A DNA stretch of 64,000 bases from an uncultured Barnesiella sp. (lineage in GTDB: Bacteria; Bacteroidota; Bacteroidia; Bacteroidales; Barnesiellaceae), in assembly GCA_944320015.1 (NCBI GenBank), contig CALUFO010000012.1, positions 38,383-102,382 of the forward strand. Reading direction: 5' to 3'. The notes beneath the pieces are model-generated. The model worked only from the letters and a program-made list of their open reading frames with translations, did no database searches and had not been told where the DNA came from. The position numbers and the translations under genes were made by a program. Position 1 is the stretch's first letter. Each line of letters starts with the position of its first letter. Below are positions 41,501-52,000 of the stretch, piece after piece.

Positions 41501-43258
41501 GGAATTACCGACCTCTATTACGGGAAACAGCGTGTGGGAAATTTGAACTTGAATGTCGATTATCAGTTGGACTCCCTCAACCGGCAAACGGCAAAAGCCA
41601 GCATGGAAATCGACAGCCAACAGGTATTGACCCTGTCGGGGGAACTCGACAGCCAAGCCGAAGAACCTATCCGAATAGACCTCGCTATCGAAAGTCTTCC
41701 GTTGGCGACGGCCAATCCGTTCTTCCCGGACAAAATGGCTCTACTGCAAGGCTATTTGAACGGAGAAATGAAAGTCACAGGCAGTACCGAATCGCCCTTG
41801 CTCGACGGTTATATACAACTGTCAGAAGCCTCGGTCAACTCGCCGTCGATGGGCGCAAGCCTCCATTTCCCCGCCGACAGTATCCGGGTCGACAGCAATG
41901 TGCTGAGATTCAAAGATTATGGCATTACAGGAGCCAATAAAAATCCATTATACATCGACGGGCACATCGACTTCAAAGAGATGAGCAAAATCACAACCGA
42001 CTTATCGCTATTCGCCTCGGAATTTCAACCGGTCAAATCGTCGCGCAGCACAAAAGCCACCGTGTACGGCTCGATTATCACCGATACGGATATGCGTGTA
42101 ACCGGCCCGCTCGACGCCCTTAAAATACGCGGCAACGTGGGACTGCTCACCGGGACAGAAGTCACCTACGTCATGCAGGATTCCCCGTTTGCCCTCCAAC
42201 AGCAGGAAAACAATATCGTCACTTTCGTATCGTTCAACGACAGTACCGAGACGGTCGAAGAGGATACGTCGCAACCCCACAACGTATTGGGCATGGACAT
42301 ACTGGTCAACATCAACATTGCGCCGACAGTCAAAATGGGTGTAAACCTATCGGTCGATGGTAAAAACCGCATCGACCTGCAAGGCGGCGGGGAACTCACC
42401 TACACCATGAACACGCTGGGCGACAGCCGTTTCACCGGCCGATACAACTTGAACGGAGGTTTCGTACGCTACAACCCGCCCATTATCTCGGAAAAACTTT
42501 TCAAAATACAAGACGGCAGTTTCGTGTCGTGGAACGGCGATATAGCCGACCCCCAAATGTCTATCACTGCCGTCCAAACGACACGCACAACCATCGCCGA
42601 AGAGGATAAAAACAGCCGACAAGTCAATTTCAACATCAGCATTATCATCAAAAATTCACTCGAAAACCTATCTGTATCGTTCGACCTTTCCGCACCCGAA
42701 GACCTCACGCTACAAAACCAACTCTCGTCGCTCACCGCCGAGCAACGCGCGTCGCAAGCCATGAGCCTGCTCATCTATAACACCTATACCGGCCCCGGCA
42801 CATCGACGACAAAAGCCGACTTGCTGGGAAATCCGCTAAACTCGTTCCTGCAAAAAGAGTTGAACGAATGGGCAAACAACCTGAAAGGAATAGACCTCTC
42901 TTTCGACATCAACTCCTACACCGACGCTTCGGGGATAAACACCCGCACCGACTACTCCTACCGGGCTGCCAAGAGTCTTTTCAACAATCGAGTGAAAGTA
43001 GTTATCGGCGGAAGCCTCAGCCCCGACGACAACGCCGACGTCAATTTCAAGGAGAATTTTATCGACGACATATCGCTGGAATACTACCTGAACCAGCGGG
43101 ACAACATGTATATCAAAGTATTCAGGCACACCGGCTACGAGAGTATTTTGGAAGGAGAGATTACCCAAACCGGTGTAGGTTTCGTCGTAAAGAAAAGATT
43201 ACTGAACCTATCGGAGCTGTTCCGCTCCTCAAAGAAACGAAAGGAGCCCGCTCAATGA
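38528..43258 (+). CDS. tamB: Translocation and assembly module TamB
   Basis: A 1576-residue protein with an N-terminal inner-membrane anchor (about 5-30), a long series of beta repeats making the periplasmic groove, and a C-terminal DUF490/TamB domain (about 1290-1560; cues DGKNRIDLQGGGELTYTMNTLGDSRFTGRYNLNGGFVRYN, SLTAEQRASQAMSLLIYNTY). TamB bridges the two membranes and is thought to move lipids and help outer-membrane assembly. Length is typical for Bacteroidetes. It overlaps tamL by 4 nt (ATGA), so the two are translated together. Confidence 0.93.
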   Translation: MKKALKYIAATVVSLLVLLLLLPLCLYIPAVQQWGKNEISSYLYKSTGMQLSIGELALKFPLRLQLNETLLLTPERDTLLQSSKIQLGAAPAALLKGELRVNEIALHKTDFRFSTADSALSLSASIHQFSIQNATVDLKKSHITLPDSRLDNGNIALVLRESAPDTSATESAPLPWSISVGELGLSNIHYTMQMRPTIENMDVSIENASLRQGEVDLSRQSVRLSEAIIDKGDYRYYPGGGGEDTDAPAPTENIDNDSTESSPWTIQVEKLRLHNNSALYALPTQIPQKGLDLGYLSLSHIEIAIDSLYNRGGKIRAPIKQISFAERSGLAVTQTHGVFVMDSTGIALHDFQMQTALSKISARLEAGNGIFAQSPQTPVKADLQAQIAIGDIVTLFPQYSEYTRGLLLSSRLQSHISLYGELGDLHLKEGDVTLPEAFVCQATGNVQNLTQTDRLQGNLAWEVKLKESPVIANVIPDSLRHRIHIPPTRFSGKARLTPSTIRTKAILEASDGALTLLARLNPNRELYEGDISIERFPLSLYLPHDSLGCLSASIRFAGKHYNPTDSAMYASAELTVDTADYSGYRYTRIAIEANLNRGRVIGGITSTDPNLLTGLALSANLSEKKYTATLTGDIHADLEALRFTTETCKISTGLEVAGEVSPADEFFKANAQFQNFSALLPTSKLQGNPLTISAETDSTHINASLRNGDLTVDFTSAIGLNAFLEQVNQSLPILVLAQQDKRLDMTALHHALPPFEFRASAKRDNLIQQYLKGMNMGFAQLNLLVKNDSLLNSAGEIDRFSTGGIAIDTIQLSLFERHEQEERLYYSLHVGNKPGNLDQLASVVLNGFLSGNTTKLFCVQKNRQGQEGFRIGCQANFLDSLVQVSFFPENPIIGFETWNLNPDNFFAYYYGKHFDADIALIHTDKHFIIKTIHEDRPHSRLRQEPLKVDINGMEIAPWLALSPFSPQIDGSISANLLINFPQNETEVTGSMGITDLYYGKQRVGNLNLNVDYQLDSLNRQTAKASMEIDSQQVLTLSGELDSQAEEPIRIDLAIESLPLATANPFFPDKMALLQGYLNGEMKVTGSTESPLLDGYIQLSEASVNSPSMGASLHFPADSIRVDSNVLRFKDYGITGANKNPLYIDGHIDFKEMSKITTDLSLFASEFQPVKSSRSTKATVYGSIITDTDMRVTGPLDALKIRGNVGLLTGTEVTYVMQDSPFALQQQENNIVTFVSFNDSTETVEEDTSQPHNVLGMDILVNINIAPTVKMGVNLSVDGKNRIDLQGGGELTYTMNTLGDSRFTGRYNLNGGFVRYNPPIISEKLFKIQDGSFVSWNGDIADPQMSITAVQTTRTTIAEEDKNSRQVNFNISIIIKNSLENLSVSFDLSAPEDLTLQNQLSSLTAEQRASQAMSLLIYNTYTGPGTSTTKADLLGNPLNSFLQKELNEWANNLKGIDLSFDINSYTDASGINTRTDYSYRAAKSLFNNRVKVVIGGSLSPDDNADVNFKENFIDDISLEYYLNQRDNMYIKVFRHTGYESILEGEITQTGVGFVVKKRLLNLSELFRSSKKRKEPAQ

Positions 43259-45570
43259 AAAAAACATCTGGATACATAGGCTGCGCCCTACTGTCAATGT
43301 CGATTCTCATCGGCTGCTCGACTACCAAACGGATTCCCGACGACGAGACTCTATACACCGGTGTCAAGAAGATGGAAATCGTCCCCGACTCGGGCGTAAA
43401 GATTACCGACGCCGCCAAAGCCGACGTGCGTGCGACCCTATCCGTCGCACCCAACAACCCGCTGTTCTCGCCCTATATCCGCACCCCTTTCCCCATAGGG
43501 CTATGGGTATGGAACTACATGGAACCCAAACAAGACAAAGGACTGAAACACTGGATTTATGACAAACTGGCCAAAGAACCAGTGCTTATCTCGTCGGTAC
43601 AGCCCGAGCTACGCATGAAGGTAGTCAAAAACATTCTCGAAAACAATGGGTATTTCGGAGCCAAAGCCGACTACAAGCTCATCTATAACAAACGGAATCC
43701 CCGCAAGGCCCGTATCTCATACCGGATAGAGGTGCCCCCGGCATACACGCTCGACTCCATCGAGCTACCCGCACCCACGACTCCCGTCACCCGGTTTATC
43801 GACAGCATAAACAACGCCTCGATTCTACACCGGGGCGCCCAATATTGCCTCGATTCGCTCGCCGCCGAACGCACTCGCATCACCCAAGCCTTGCGTAACA
43901 ACGGGTATTATTACTTCCGCCCCGAATACCTCGAATATTTGGCCGACACAACCCTTGTCCCCGGGAAAGTGGCTTTGAGGTTGACCTTGAAAAACGGGAT
44001 TCCCGCACAAGCGCTCAAACCCTATTATGTGGGCAATGTCAACGTGCGGCTGAACAGGGCGACCGGCGGCGGGACTCCCGACACGATCCGATACCCACAC
44101 ATGACCGCGGCCTACCATAAGCCCATACGACTGAAAAAATGGATATTGCCCCGGAACATCACCTTCCGGCCGGGTAGTATATACTCTCTCGAAACCCAAA
44201 ATGCCACCCAATCCAACCTCGGGAGATTAGGCATATTCCGCTCGGTCGCCGTCGAAGTGACCCCTATCGACTCCCTGTCGCAAAAAGACTCTCTCGACGT
44301 AACGATACAAGCTACCTTCGATGTCCCGCTCGAAGCGACCATAGAGGCCAACGTGTCGTCCAAATCCAACAGTTATATAGGCCCGGGGCTTATCTTCGGG
44401 ATCAACCACAACAACCTGTTCGGAGGTGGCGAAAAGTTCTCGATCAAGCTCAACGGGAGCTACGAATGGCAAACGGGAGGGGGTTCGCAACACGGGAAAG
44501 CCTCGCTCTTCAACTCCTATGAGTTCGGGCTCAACACGTCGCTCTCCTATCCTCGCATTGTTCCGGGATTCCTCCCGCAAATGCCGCGCACCCGTCGCTA
44601 TCCTGCTTATACCCGGTTCCAACTGGGAGCCAATCTTATGAACCGACCCCACTACTTCCGCATGGTGTCGTTCAACGGGTCGATATCCTATGACTACCGC
44701 ACTTCCCTGCGAGCCGGACACTCGGTCACCCCGTTTAAACTTGTCTATACCAAACTGCTCAACACCACCGAGTCGTTCGACAAAACAATGGAGGAGAACC
44801 CCGCTATCGCTCTCAGTTTCCGCGACCAGTTTATCCCCTCATCGAGCTACACATATACCTACGACACCTCCTACGGACGCGAGGTCGACAACCGGTTTAT
44901 CTGGCAACTCACGGGCATGTCGGCCGGTAATATACTGAGCGGAATTACCTCCCTGCTGGGGCAACACGGCGAAAAACGCATCTTCGGCAGCACCTTCTCC
45001 CAATTCATAAAAGGGAGCGCCGAGATGGTCTACTACCATCGGTTTCGTCCCGAGCATTGGCTGGTAGGACGAGTTTTCATCGGCGCCGAACACGCTTACG
45101 GGAACTCACAGGAGGTGCCATACAGCGAACAGTTCTACATTGGCGGAGCCAACAGCATTCGAGCCTTCACCATACGTTCGCTCGGCCCCGGCAGCTATCT
45201 GCCTCCCCAAGACGACACCGACGGTTATTTCGACCAAACGGGTACGTTCAAACTCGAAGCCAACCTCGAATACCGATTCCCCATTTGGGGCGACCTGCAC
45301 GGAGCCGCCTTTGTCGATGCCGGTAACATCTGGCTGCTGAAACGCGACCCCAACCGCCCCGGCGGCGAGCTCGACCGCAAAACTTTTCTCAACGATATAG
45401 CTCTCGGCACAGGTGTAGGACTGCGCTACGATATTGGTATGCTTGTATTGCGCGGCGATTTGGGTATAGGCATACACGCTCCCTACGACACCGGGAAGAA
45501 AGGCTACTACAACATGACTTCGTTCAAGAACAGCCTTGCCTTTCACCTCGCCATAGGTTACCCGTTCTAA
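43255..45570 (+). CDS. tamL: TamA-like BamA-superfamily outer-membrane lipoprotein (TamL)
   Basis: A 771-residue protein with a lipoprotein signal (SILIGC), POTRA-like domains (about 30-370) and a C-terminal 16-strand barrel of the Omp85 family (cues FGINHNNLFGGGEKFSI, FYIGGANSIRAFTIRSLGPG carrying the conserved loop 6 R-A-F motif, and YRFPIWGDLHGAAFVDAGNIW). The lipoprotein form is the Bacteroidetes variant of TamA that partners with TamB. The ATG at 43255 overlaps the tamB stop. The restriction-modification cassette starts just downstream on the other strand. Confidence 0.93.
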   Translation: MKKTSGYIGCALLSMSILIGCSTTKRIPDDETLYTGVKKMEIVPDSGVKITDAAKADVRATLSVAPNNPLFSPYIRTPFPIGLWVWNYMEPKQDKGLKHWIYDKLAKEPVLISSVQPELRMKVVKNILENNGYFGAKADYKLIYNKRNPRKARISYRIEVPPAYTLDSIELPAPTTPVTRFIDSINNASILHRGAQYCLDSLAAERTRITQALRNNGYYYFRPEYLEYLADTTLVPGKVALRLTLKNGIPAQALKPYYVGNVNVRLNRATGGGTPDTIRYPHMTAAYHKPIRLKKWILPRNITFRPGSIYSLETQNATQSNLGRLGIFRSVAVEVTPIDSLSQKDSLDVTIQATFDVPLEATIEANVSSKSNSYIGPGLIFGINHNNLFGGGEKFSIKLNGSYEWQTGGGSQHGKASLFNSYEFGLNTSLSYPRIVPGFLPQMPRTRRYPAYTRFQLGANLMNRPHYFRMVSFNGSISYDYRTSLRAGHSVTPFKLVYTKLLNTTESFDKTMEENPAIALSFRDQFIPSSSYTYTYDTSYGREVDNRFIWQLTGMSAGNILSGITSLLGQHGEKRIFGSTFSQFIKGSAEMVYYHRFRPEHWLVGRVFIGAEHAYGNSQEVPYSEQFYIGGANSIRAFTIRSLGPGSYLPPQDDTDGYFDQTGTFKLEANLEYRFPIWGDLHGAAFVDAGNIWLLKRDPNRPGGELDRKTFLNDIALGTGVGLRYDIGMLVLRGDLGIGIHAPYDTGKKGYYNMTSFKNSLAFHLAIGYPF

Positions 45571-45577
45571 GAAAAGT

Positions 45578-46972
45578 TCAATTCCAATAGTCTAACAGAT
45601 TGGCAATAGCCCTACAAAATAATGATGGAGCCTCTATACCCAAAACCAATTTACCGCTTTGATTTAACAAAAAGCCCACCTTTATTTCCGAAATTCGCTC
45701 TTCTTGACCTCCATAGAGGACAACAGTCCTAACAATCTTATATGATGGATAATAACGATTCAAATAGAGTTCATCGAACGAGTCGTAATTGTCCAACTCC
45801 CGGATACCCTTTTCACGGTTCACATACTTCTTCCCCTCGATAGTAATCACCTCGTTCTCTGGAATATCAATCAGCACCAAATCGGGTATAGAGACTCGCT
45901 TACTTTTATCTCCACCTTTGTATCTTTGCCGATCGCTATATTTAGCTAACGCAACAGGAGTCCCATCTGATGTAATAAAATAACCCTTTTCACAACCGGC
46001 ATGATTTTCAAATATAGAATAACCTTCCGTAAAATTTTCAACTACGATGTGTATGAAAATGGTGCCCAACTTCTCCCCCTCCATATCGTATTTCCAATAG
46101 GTCGGCAACATCTTGACCTGAGGCACGGCCAAGTTTTCCAACTCGACACCCAACATATTGGCTATTTGGACAAATTTATTCCGCTCTCCCACATGCTCCT
46201 GTAACAATCCGTGCCGGGTAATTACAATCCGACCAGTCCAACCCAAAACTCTCAACACAGCCGAAATAACACTCAAAGCTCCGATATTGGGATCGTGCAA
46301 CAATCCTCCACTTTTATATAATCGCCCCGAAATAGTTATGATGTCGTCCCTTTTACAAAGCAAAATAGGGACATTCCCCGCAGGAGCCCGGCGCATATCT
46401 CGCTTGAACGAAATAATTTCGTCAATTAATGTAAAAGGTTTGAACAGTTCTCCATCCAATTTCTTCCCCAAAATCTCAACTCCTAACGTCATCAATAACC
46501 GGGTACCGAAAATATAGGTCTGTGTAAAGATCTCCTTCTGCTCTACCTGCAAGGCATATAGCATAATCATCTTGACCGAAGGATAATAATGCCGAATAAA
46601 AACAAATTTCGCACAACGTTGAAACACGCCTGTGTTCCGGCTCTCTTTATCGTCGGTCTTTGTCTCCTCAATCGCATAGATGGGAATATCGGTCTCAACA
46701 GGTTGGGCATCTTGATAGAAGACCAAGAAATCAACAAAACTGGAATAACCCGAAACTGTTTTAATAACTACCCGATTCACCTTTGCGCAATGAAAACCTA
46801 CAACCTCATATTCAAACGCAAACTCGTGGCGCTCGTTTAGCTTAGGAATAATCCTCAACGTATTACCGAAGAATCCACATTTATGATCTTTGGCGAAATA
46901 CTCAAAAATCATTTTCAAGACCTCTTTCTTGGGCCTCTCTTCGGTCAATATCCACAGATTTTGTGCATTCAT
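45578..46972 (-). CDS. Putative type II restriction endonuclease (PD-(D/E)xK fold)
   Basis: A 464-residue protein with no recognised family name. Two nuclease-like motifs are visible: EETKTDDKESRNTG (about 101-114), and IPDLVLIDIPENEVITIEGKKY (about 388-409), which has the PD ... ExK pattern of restriction enzymes. The ATG at 46972 overlaps the stop of the methyltransferase gene upstream (ATGA), so it is the last gene of a methyltransferase-methyltransferase-nuclease operon. Two DNA adenine methyltransferases in front imply a type II system with an asymmetric target. Which motif is catalytic is uncertain. Confidence 0.72.
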   Translation of the reverse strand: MNAQNLWILTEERPKKEVLKMIFEYFAKDHKCGFFGNTLRIIPKLNERHEFAFEYEVVGFHCAKVNRVVIKTVSGYSSFVDFLVFYQDAQPVETDIPIYAIEETKTDDKESRNTGVFQRCAKFVFIRHYYPSVKMIMLYALQVEQKEIFTQTYIFGTRLLMTLGVEILGKKLDGELFKPFTLIDEIISFKRDMRRAPAGNVPILLCKRDDIITISGRLYKSGGLLHDPNIGALSVISAVLRVLGWTGRIVITRHGLLQEHVGERNKFVQIANMLGVELENLAVPQVKMLPTYWKYDMEGEKLGTIFIHIVVENFTEGYSIFENHAGCEKGYFITSDGTPVALAKYSDRQRYKGGDKSKRVSIPDLVLIDIPENEVITIEGKKYVNREKGIRELDNYDSFDELYLNRYYPSYKIVRTVVLYGGQEERISEIKVGFLLNQSGKLVLGIEAPSLFCRAIANLLDYWN

Positions 46973-48030
46973 CGTCGTCTCAAAATATATAGTTGTTCCC
47001 AAATGTGCCGCTTGGTCGAAGCCAATCCGTTGTTGTTGCTTTTGAACCGCAGGTATTCAAATTGCTCCATCTCCACATCGCCATAGCGCGACAAGACCTC
47101 GACAATCTTTTCGGGACTCATAATACCCTCGGAATTGTAACTCAACACCAGATACCGATAGGTAGCCTCGCAGGCAATACGGTCCAAATCGTCTAATGCC
47201 GAGGTGGCCTTGCAGAAGCGCGACCGCTGGGTTGTGTAATTCCGCATACCCGTTACACCTCGTATTTCGGGGTTATCATTCCGGGCTATCGTCTCCAGCA
47301 CATGATAATTAGGGGCATACTGCCGTTCGTTGTAAGGTGGATCTAAATAGAGAATATCAGTATCAATTTGCTCCAACAGAGTCATAGAGTCGGCATGATA
47401 AGCCCTGTTCTCCCGGTTATTCACCAGAATTTCAATCGGGCGCAACATCAAAGGTTTGATAGCTCTCGGATCCCACTTTTTATAAAAAGCGGCATACACC
47501 CCCGCTACATTGGCATAAAACGAAACCGATTCTATGAGACTCGCAAGGAGGATATAATACTCGCTCTCCAAAAGCATGCCCGCCTCTCTCCACAATTCGA
47601 TCTGTCGGCGAATCGCATCGATTTTACCACCGTTCTCATCGCTGAAATACATGCGAGGCTGCGGCAGGTTGGCTGTTCCCCGGGGAGTATAATGGGTATA
47701 TATGAAGCCTTGCTCGGGGTCGAGTGTATTGAGATAGGCTATGACCTGTTCGAGCGGAGTCACAAAAAAATCAAGTGCCGCGATACGAAGTTCGGGCAAT
47801 AACCGCTCAAATCGGGGAACGGTGTTGTTCTCTATATAGGCTTTCTGCAAACAGTAAGAAAAGTACATGAAGTCCGAAGACTCGACCCGATAGCCCAACC
47901 GTTTGTAATACTTTCCCACACTGGTTGTCCCTGCAAAAAAATCGAACAAGTTTTCACCCACAACGTGTTTACGAGTGAGTATCTCATCAATACGAGGGAC
48001 AACATTTTCCTTATTTCCTATATACCTCAT
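46969..48030 (-). CDS. DNA adenine methyltransferase, second of the pair (D12/FokI-M2-like)
   Basis: A 353-residue N6-adenine methyltransferase. The SAM-binding region is MRYIGNKENVVPRIDEIL (1-18) with FDFFAGTTSVGKYYK. The catalytic motif is DPPYNERQYAPNYHVLETIA (about 230-249), the form found in the second domain of FokI-like enzymes. It should methylate one strand of an asymmetric site to guard the host DNA from the nuclease. The restriction gene follows with a 4-nt overlap. Confidence 0.87.
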   Translation of the reverse strand: MRYIGNKENVVPRIDEILTRKHVVGENLFDFFAGTTSVGKYYKRLGYRVESSDFMYFSYCLQKAYIENNTVPRFERLLPELRIAALDFFVTPLEQVIAYLNTLDPEQGFIYTHYTPRGTANLPQPRMYFSDENGGKIDAIRRQIELWREAGMLLESEYYILLASLIESVSFYANVAGVYAAFYKKWDPRAIKPLMLRPIEILVNNRENRAYHADSMTLLEQIDTDILYLDPPYNERQYAPNYHVLETIARNDNPEIRGVTGMRNYTTQRSRFCKATSALDDLDRIACEATYRYLVLSYNSEGIMSPEKIVEVLSRYGDVEMEQFEYLRFKSNNNGLASTKRHIWEQLYILRRR

Positions 48031-48047
48031 ACAAATAATACACCTTG

Positions 48048-48923
48048 TTATACTTCGGGTCTATAATTCACCACCAGCACCTCCACGCTCGTCCCTTCCC
48101 GATGAGTTATCTGGTAGTTGGAATTGCTGTAACTCTTGTTCAAATAATTGACCGTATATCCTCGTCGTGCTATCCACTCTACCAAAATAGCATTCTCTTT
48201 GCCCCGATGCTCAAGTACATTAGAAAGGGCAAAAGAGATACCACGGGCATGCAACTCGTCCAAAATTTCGAGCAACTTACGCTCTTGAATCTCATCCCAA
48301 CCGGTAAATCCTCTTTTCCCGTCGTTGTACGTTCCTGTGGTAATGAGATAGGGAGGGTCGCAATAAACCAAATCGCGCTCACCCAACCCCGTGAAATCGA
48401 ATCGGTCGAAATCGCAACGGGTAAAGACAATATTCCTTTCGTGTAGACGAGTAATAAAAGCCGATAAATTCGCCTTCATCGCCGCATTGAAATGACTGCG
48501 ATCCCTTCCAAAAGGGTTATTAAATTCATGAGAGTTATTAAATCGAATTTGATGATTAAACGAATAGGCCGTCAAGATAAACAGGTCCAATGGATTACGA
48601 CGTTCGTTATAAACCCGGCGCAGCGCCTTATAGCCATCTTCATTGGTCAATGATAAATCATATTCTACTATCCTGCGCTCAATACAGTCCAAAACATCTT
48701 GCAAAGGAAGCGTCTGAAATTCTCGATACAAATCTATCAGATACGAGATATTATCGTTAAAAATCGCATGTTCGGCACTGACATTTATCCCCACATTGCA
48801 TCCCCCGCAAAACAGATCGACAAATGTATCTATCTTTCGGGGAAACAAGGGCAATATTTGAGGAAGTAATTTATACTTGCCCCCAATATAGTTGAGTGGA
48901 GATCGAATATAAGAAGGCCTCAT
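48048..48923 (-). CDS. DNA adenine methyltransferase, first of the pair (Dam/D12 class)
   Basis: A 291-residue N6-adenine methyltransferase of the D12 class. SPLNYIGGKYKLLPQILPLFP (7-27) is the SAM loop, TFVDLFCGGCNVGINV motif I and LVYCDPPYLITTGTYN the DPPY motif. It should methylate the strand not covered by the following methyltransferase. I chose the second of two adjacent in-frame ATG codons (48923); a longer start at 48980 is possible. The cassette lies between tamL and secA, with no integrase or flanking repeat visible. Confidence 0.88.
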   Translation of the reverse strand: MRPSYIRSPLNYIGGKYKLLPQILPLFPRKIDTFVDLFCGGCNVGINVSAEHAIFNDNISYLIDLYREFQTLPLQDVLDCIERRIVEYDLSLTNEDGYKALRRVYNERRNPLDLFILTAYSFNHQIRFNNSHEFNNPFGRDRSHFNAAMKANLSAFITRLHERNIVFTRCDFDRFDFTGLGERDLVYCDPPYLITTGTYNDGKRGFTGWDEIQERKLLEILDELHARGISFALSNVLEHRGKENAILVEWIARRGYTVNYLNKSYSNSNYQITHREGTSVEVLVVNYRPEV

Positions 48924-49002
48924 CATGAGATTTTTTCTATGGCGAAGATAATGTTTTTTGCCGAGATTTTTCCCATTCATGCTGTTTCTTCCCTAAAAAA
49001 CA

Positions 49003-49041
49003 CCCGAGGCGGCTTTCTCTGTTGGAGAAAACCGCCTCGGG
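49003..49041 (-). terminator. secA terminator
   Basis: 10-bp stem (49003-49012 / 49032-49041) with an inner TTTCTC/GAGAAA stem; TGTTTTTTAG follows on the minus strand. Confidence 0.85.
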
Positions 49042-49064
49042 ATTGATGTTACTGCCGATAGGAA

Positions 49065-52000
49065 TTACAAGCCTTTCCCGTGACAGTTTTTATACTTCTT
49101 CCCGCTACCACAGGGGCAAGGATCGTTGCGGCCTACACGGGGAGCGGCCTTAATCGGCTCGGTCACCCGCGGACGTTGCGGAGCTGCCGCGGCGGCAGCT
49201 TGCGCCGACTGCCCGGGATATTCCTCTTTTTGCGTGCGGTATTTGCTGTAATCTTCGCGGCGCTCGGGCGCTGCCTCACGCACATCCTGCGGTTCCTGAA
49301 TATAGATTTGTCCCCGCATGAGGATTGCAATCGCTTTGCGATTCATTGTCTCGACCATCTCTTTGAAGAGGTTGAACGATTCGAGTTTATAAATCAACAG
49401 CGGGTCTTTCTGCTCGTAGCTGGCGTTTTGTACCGACTGGCGCAATTGGTCGAGCTCACGGAGGTGTTCTTTCCAAGCCTCGTCGATAGTCATGAGCAAC
49501 ACCGCTTTTTGGAATTGCTTAACGACCGACTGCGACTCGCTCTTATAGGCCTCGTTGATGTCGCATGCGATACCGAATACCCGTTTCCCGTCGGTAATAG
49601 GCACCCGTATCATACCGGTCGACAATCCCCGCTGCTCCACAAAAGGCTTGATATTCATGTGGGCAATCTCGGCCATGCGGTCTCCTTTGCGCTTGAAGGT
49701 GGTCACCACAGCATCATACAGGCTGTCTATCACCTCGTTCTTCTTCATCGCCCGGAATTTCTCCTCGGTGAAAGGCATCTCCACGGCAAAGATTTTGAAC
49801 ATCTCCATCGACAAGTCCTCATAGTCGTTCGAACTGTCGTAGGTCTCGGCCAACGACTCTATCGTATCGTAGAACATATTCATGATGTCGATGCCGATGC
49901 GCTCTCCCATCAAAGCGTGGTGACGTTTGGTATAAATCACATTACGCTGGGCGTTCATCACGTCGTCGTATTCGAGCAAGCGTTTACGGATACCAAAGTT
50001 GTTCTCTTCGACACGACGTTGGGCGTTCTCGATAGACTTGGAGACCATATTGTGCTCGATCATCTCGTCTTCTTTGAGACCCAACCGGTCGAGCATCTTC
50101 ACTACCCGGTCGGTGGCGAACAGACGCATCACCGTGTCCTCGAACGAAACAAAGAATACCGAAGAACCCGGGTCGCCCTGACGGCCGGCACGTCCTCGTA
50201 ACTGACGGTCTACCCGACGGGACTCGTGCCGCTCGGTACCGATAATGGCCAAACCGCCGGCCTCACGCACGGCAGGCGACAGCTTGATGTCGGTACCACG
50301 ACCGGCCATATTGGTGGCGATAGTCACCGTGCCCGTTTGTCCGGCCTGAGCCACAATCTCGGCCTCGCGCTGGTGCAACTTGGCATTCAACACATTGTGT
50401 TTGATTTTACGCAATGTGAGCATACGGCTCAACAGTTCCGAAATCTCGACCGAAGTGGTACCTACCAGCACCGGACGGCCGGCATTGACCATCTTCACGA
50501 TTTCCTCGATCACGGCATTGTACTTGGCGCGTTTTGTCTTGTACACCCGGTCGTTCATGTCGATACGGGCTACCGGTTTGTTGGTGGGGATAGTCACCAC
50601 ATCGAGTTTATAGATGTCCCAGAACTCGCCGGCCTCGGTCTCGGCGGTACCGGTCATACCGGCCAACTTGTGATACATGCGGAAGTAGTTCTGCAATGTA
50701 ATGGTTGCAAAAGTCTGGGTAGCTGCCTCGACCTTCACATGCTCTTTGGCCTCGATGGCTTGGTGCAAACCGTCGGAATAACGGCGCCCCTCCATGATAC
50801 GGCCGGTCTGCTCGTCGACAATTTTCACTTTGTTGTCGATCACCACATATTGGTCGTTCAACTCAAAGAGGGTATAGGCTTTCAGCAACTGGTTGACGGT
50901 GTGAACCCGCTCGGCCTTGATAGCATAGTTTTGCAGCAATTCGTCTTTGCGGGCCTGTTTCTCCTCGGGCGAAAGGTTTTGGTTTTCGAGATCCGAGAGT
51001 TCCTCGCTGATGTTGGGCAACACGAAGAAGTTGGGGTCATCCGATTTTCCGGTCATTACATCGAGACCCTTATCGGTCATATCGATACCGTTGTTTTTCT
51101 CGTCGATCACGAAATAGAGGTCGTCGGTAATCTCGGGCATACGGCGGTTGTTGTCGGCCATATAAATGGCTTCTGTCTCAAGCATCAACGGTTTGATGCC
51201 CGGCTCACTCAGGTATTTGATGAGCGCGCCGTTCTTGGGCAACCCTTTGAAACAGCGGTAGAGCAATACGGCTCCTTCTTCACGGGTTTTCTTATCTTCC
51301 GAGGCAATTTTGGTTTTGGCCTCGGCCAACAGCTTGGTGACCAAGTTGCGTTGCATTTTCACCAGTTCTTCCACTTTGGGCTGGAACTGCTCGAACATCT
51401 GGTCGTCGCCTTTGGGAGTAGGACCCGAAATAATCAACGGGGTACGGGCGTCGTCGATCAATACCGAGTCGACCTCGTCGACAATGGCATAGTTGTGCAT
51501 GCGTTGCACCAAATCGAGCGGCGAGCTGGCCATGTTGTCACGCAGATAATCAAAACCAAATTCGTTATTGGTACCGAAGGTAATGTCGGCGTTATAGGCG
51601 TTGCGGCGAGCCTCGGAATTTGGCTCGTATTTGTCGATACAGTCGACCGAAAGACCGTGGAACATATAGAGCGGCCCCATCCATTCCGAGTCACGTTTCG
51701 ACAGATAGTCGTTCACCGTGACCACATGTACGCCGTTGCCCGAGAGAGCGTTGAGGAATACCGGAAGTGTAGCCACCAAGGTTTTTCCCTCACCGGTAGC
51801 CATCTCGGCGATTTTGCCTTTGTGCAAAACGACACCGCCGATGAGCTGTACATCGTAGTGAACCATGTCCCACACCACTTCGTTACCGCCGGCCATCCAA
51901 TGGTTGGCATAAATGGCTTTGTCGCCTTCGATATGGATAAAATCATGGTCTACGGCCAAACTGCGATCGAAATCGTTGGCGGTCACTTCGATAGTTTCAT

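Noticed and set aside
42868..43254. Long 5' extension of the tamL frame into tamB
   Set aside because: The lipoprotein signal begins at 43255 with an ATGA overlap; the extension is basic, low-complexity sequence from another frame of tamB.
45578..48980. Genomic island boundaries around the restriction cassette
   Set aside because: No integrase, tRNA target or flanking direct repeat was found; only the gene content suggests transfer.
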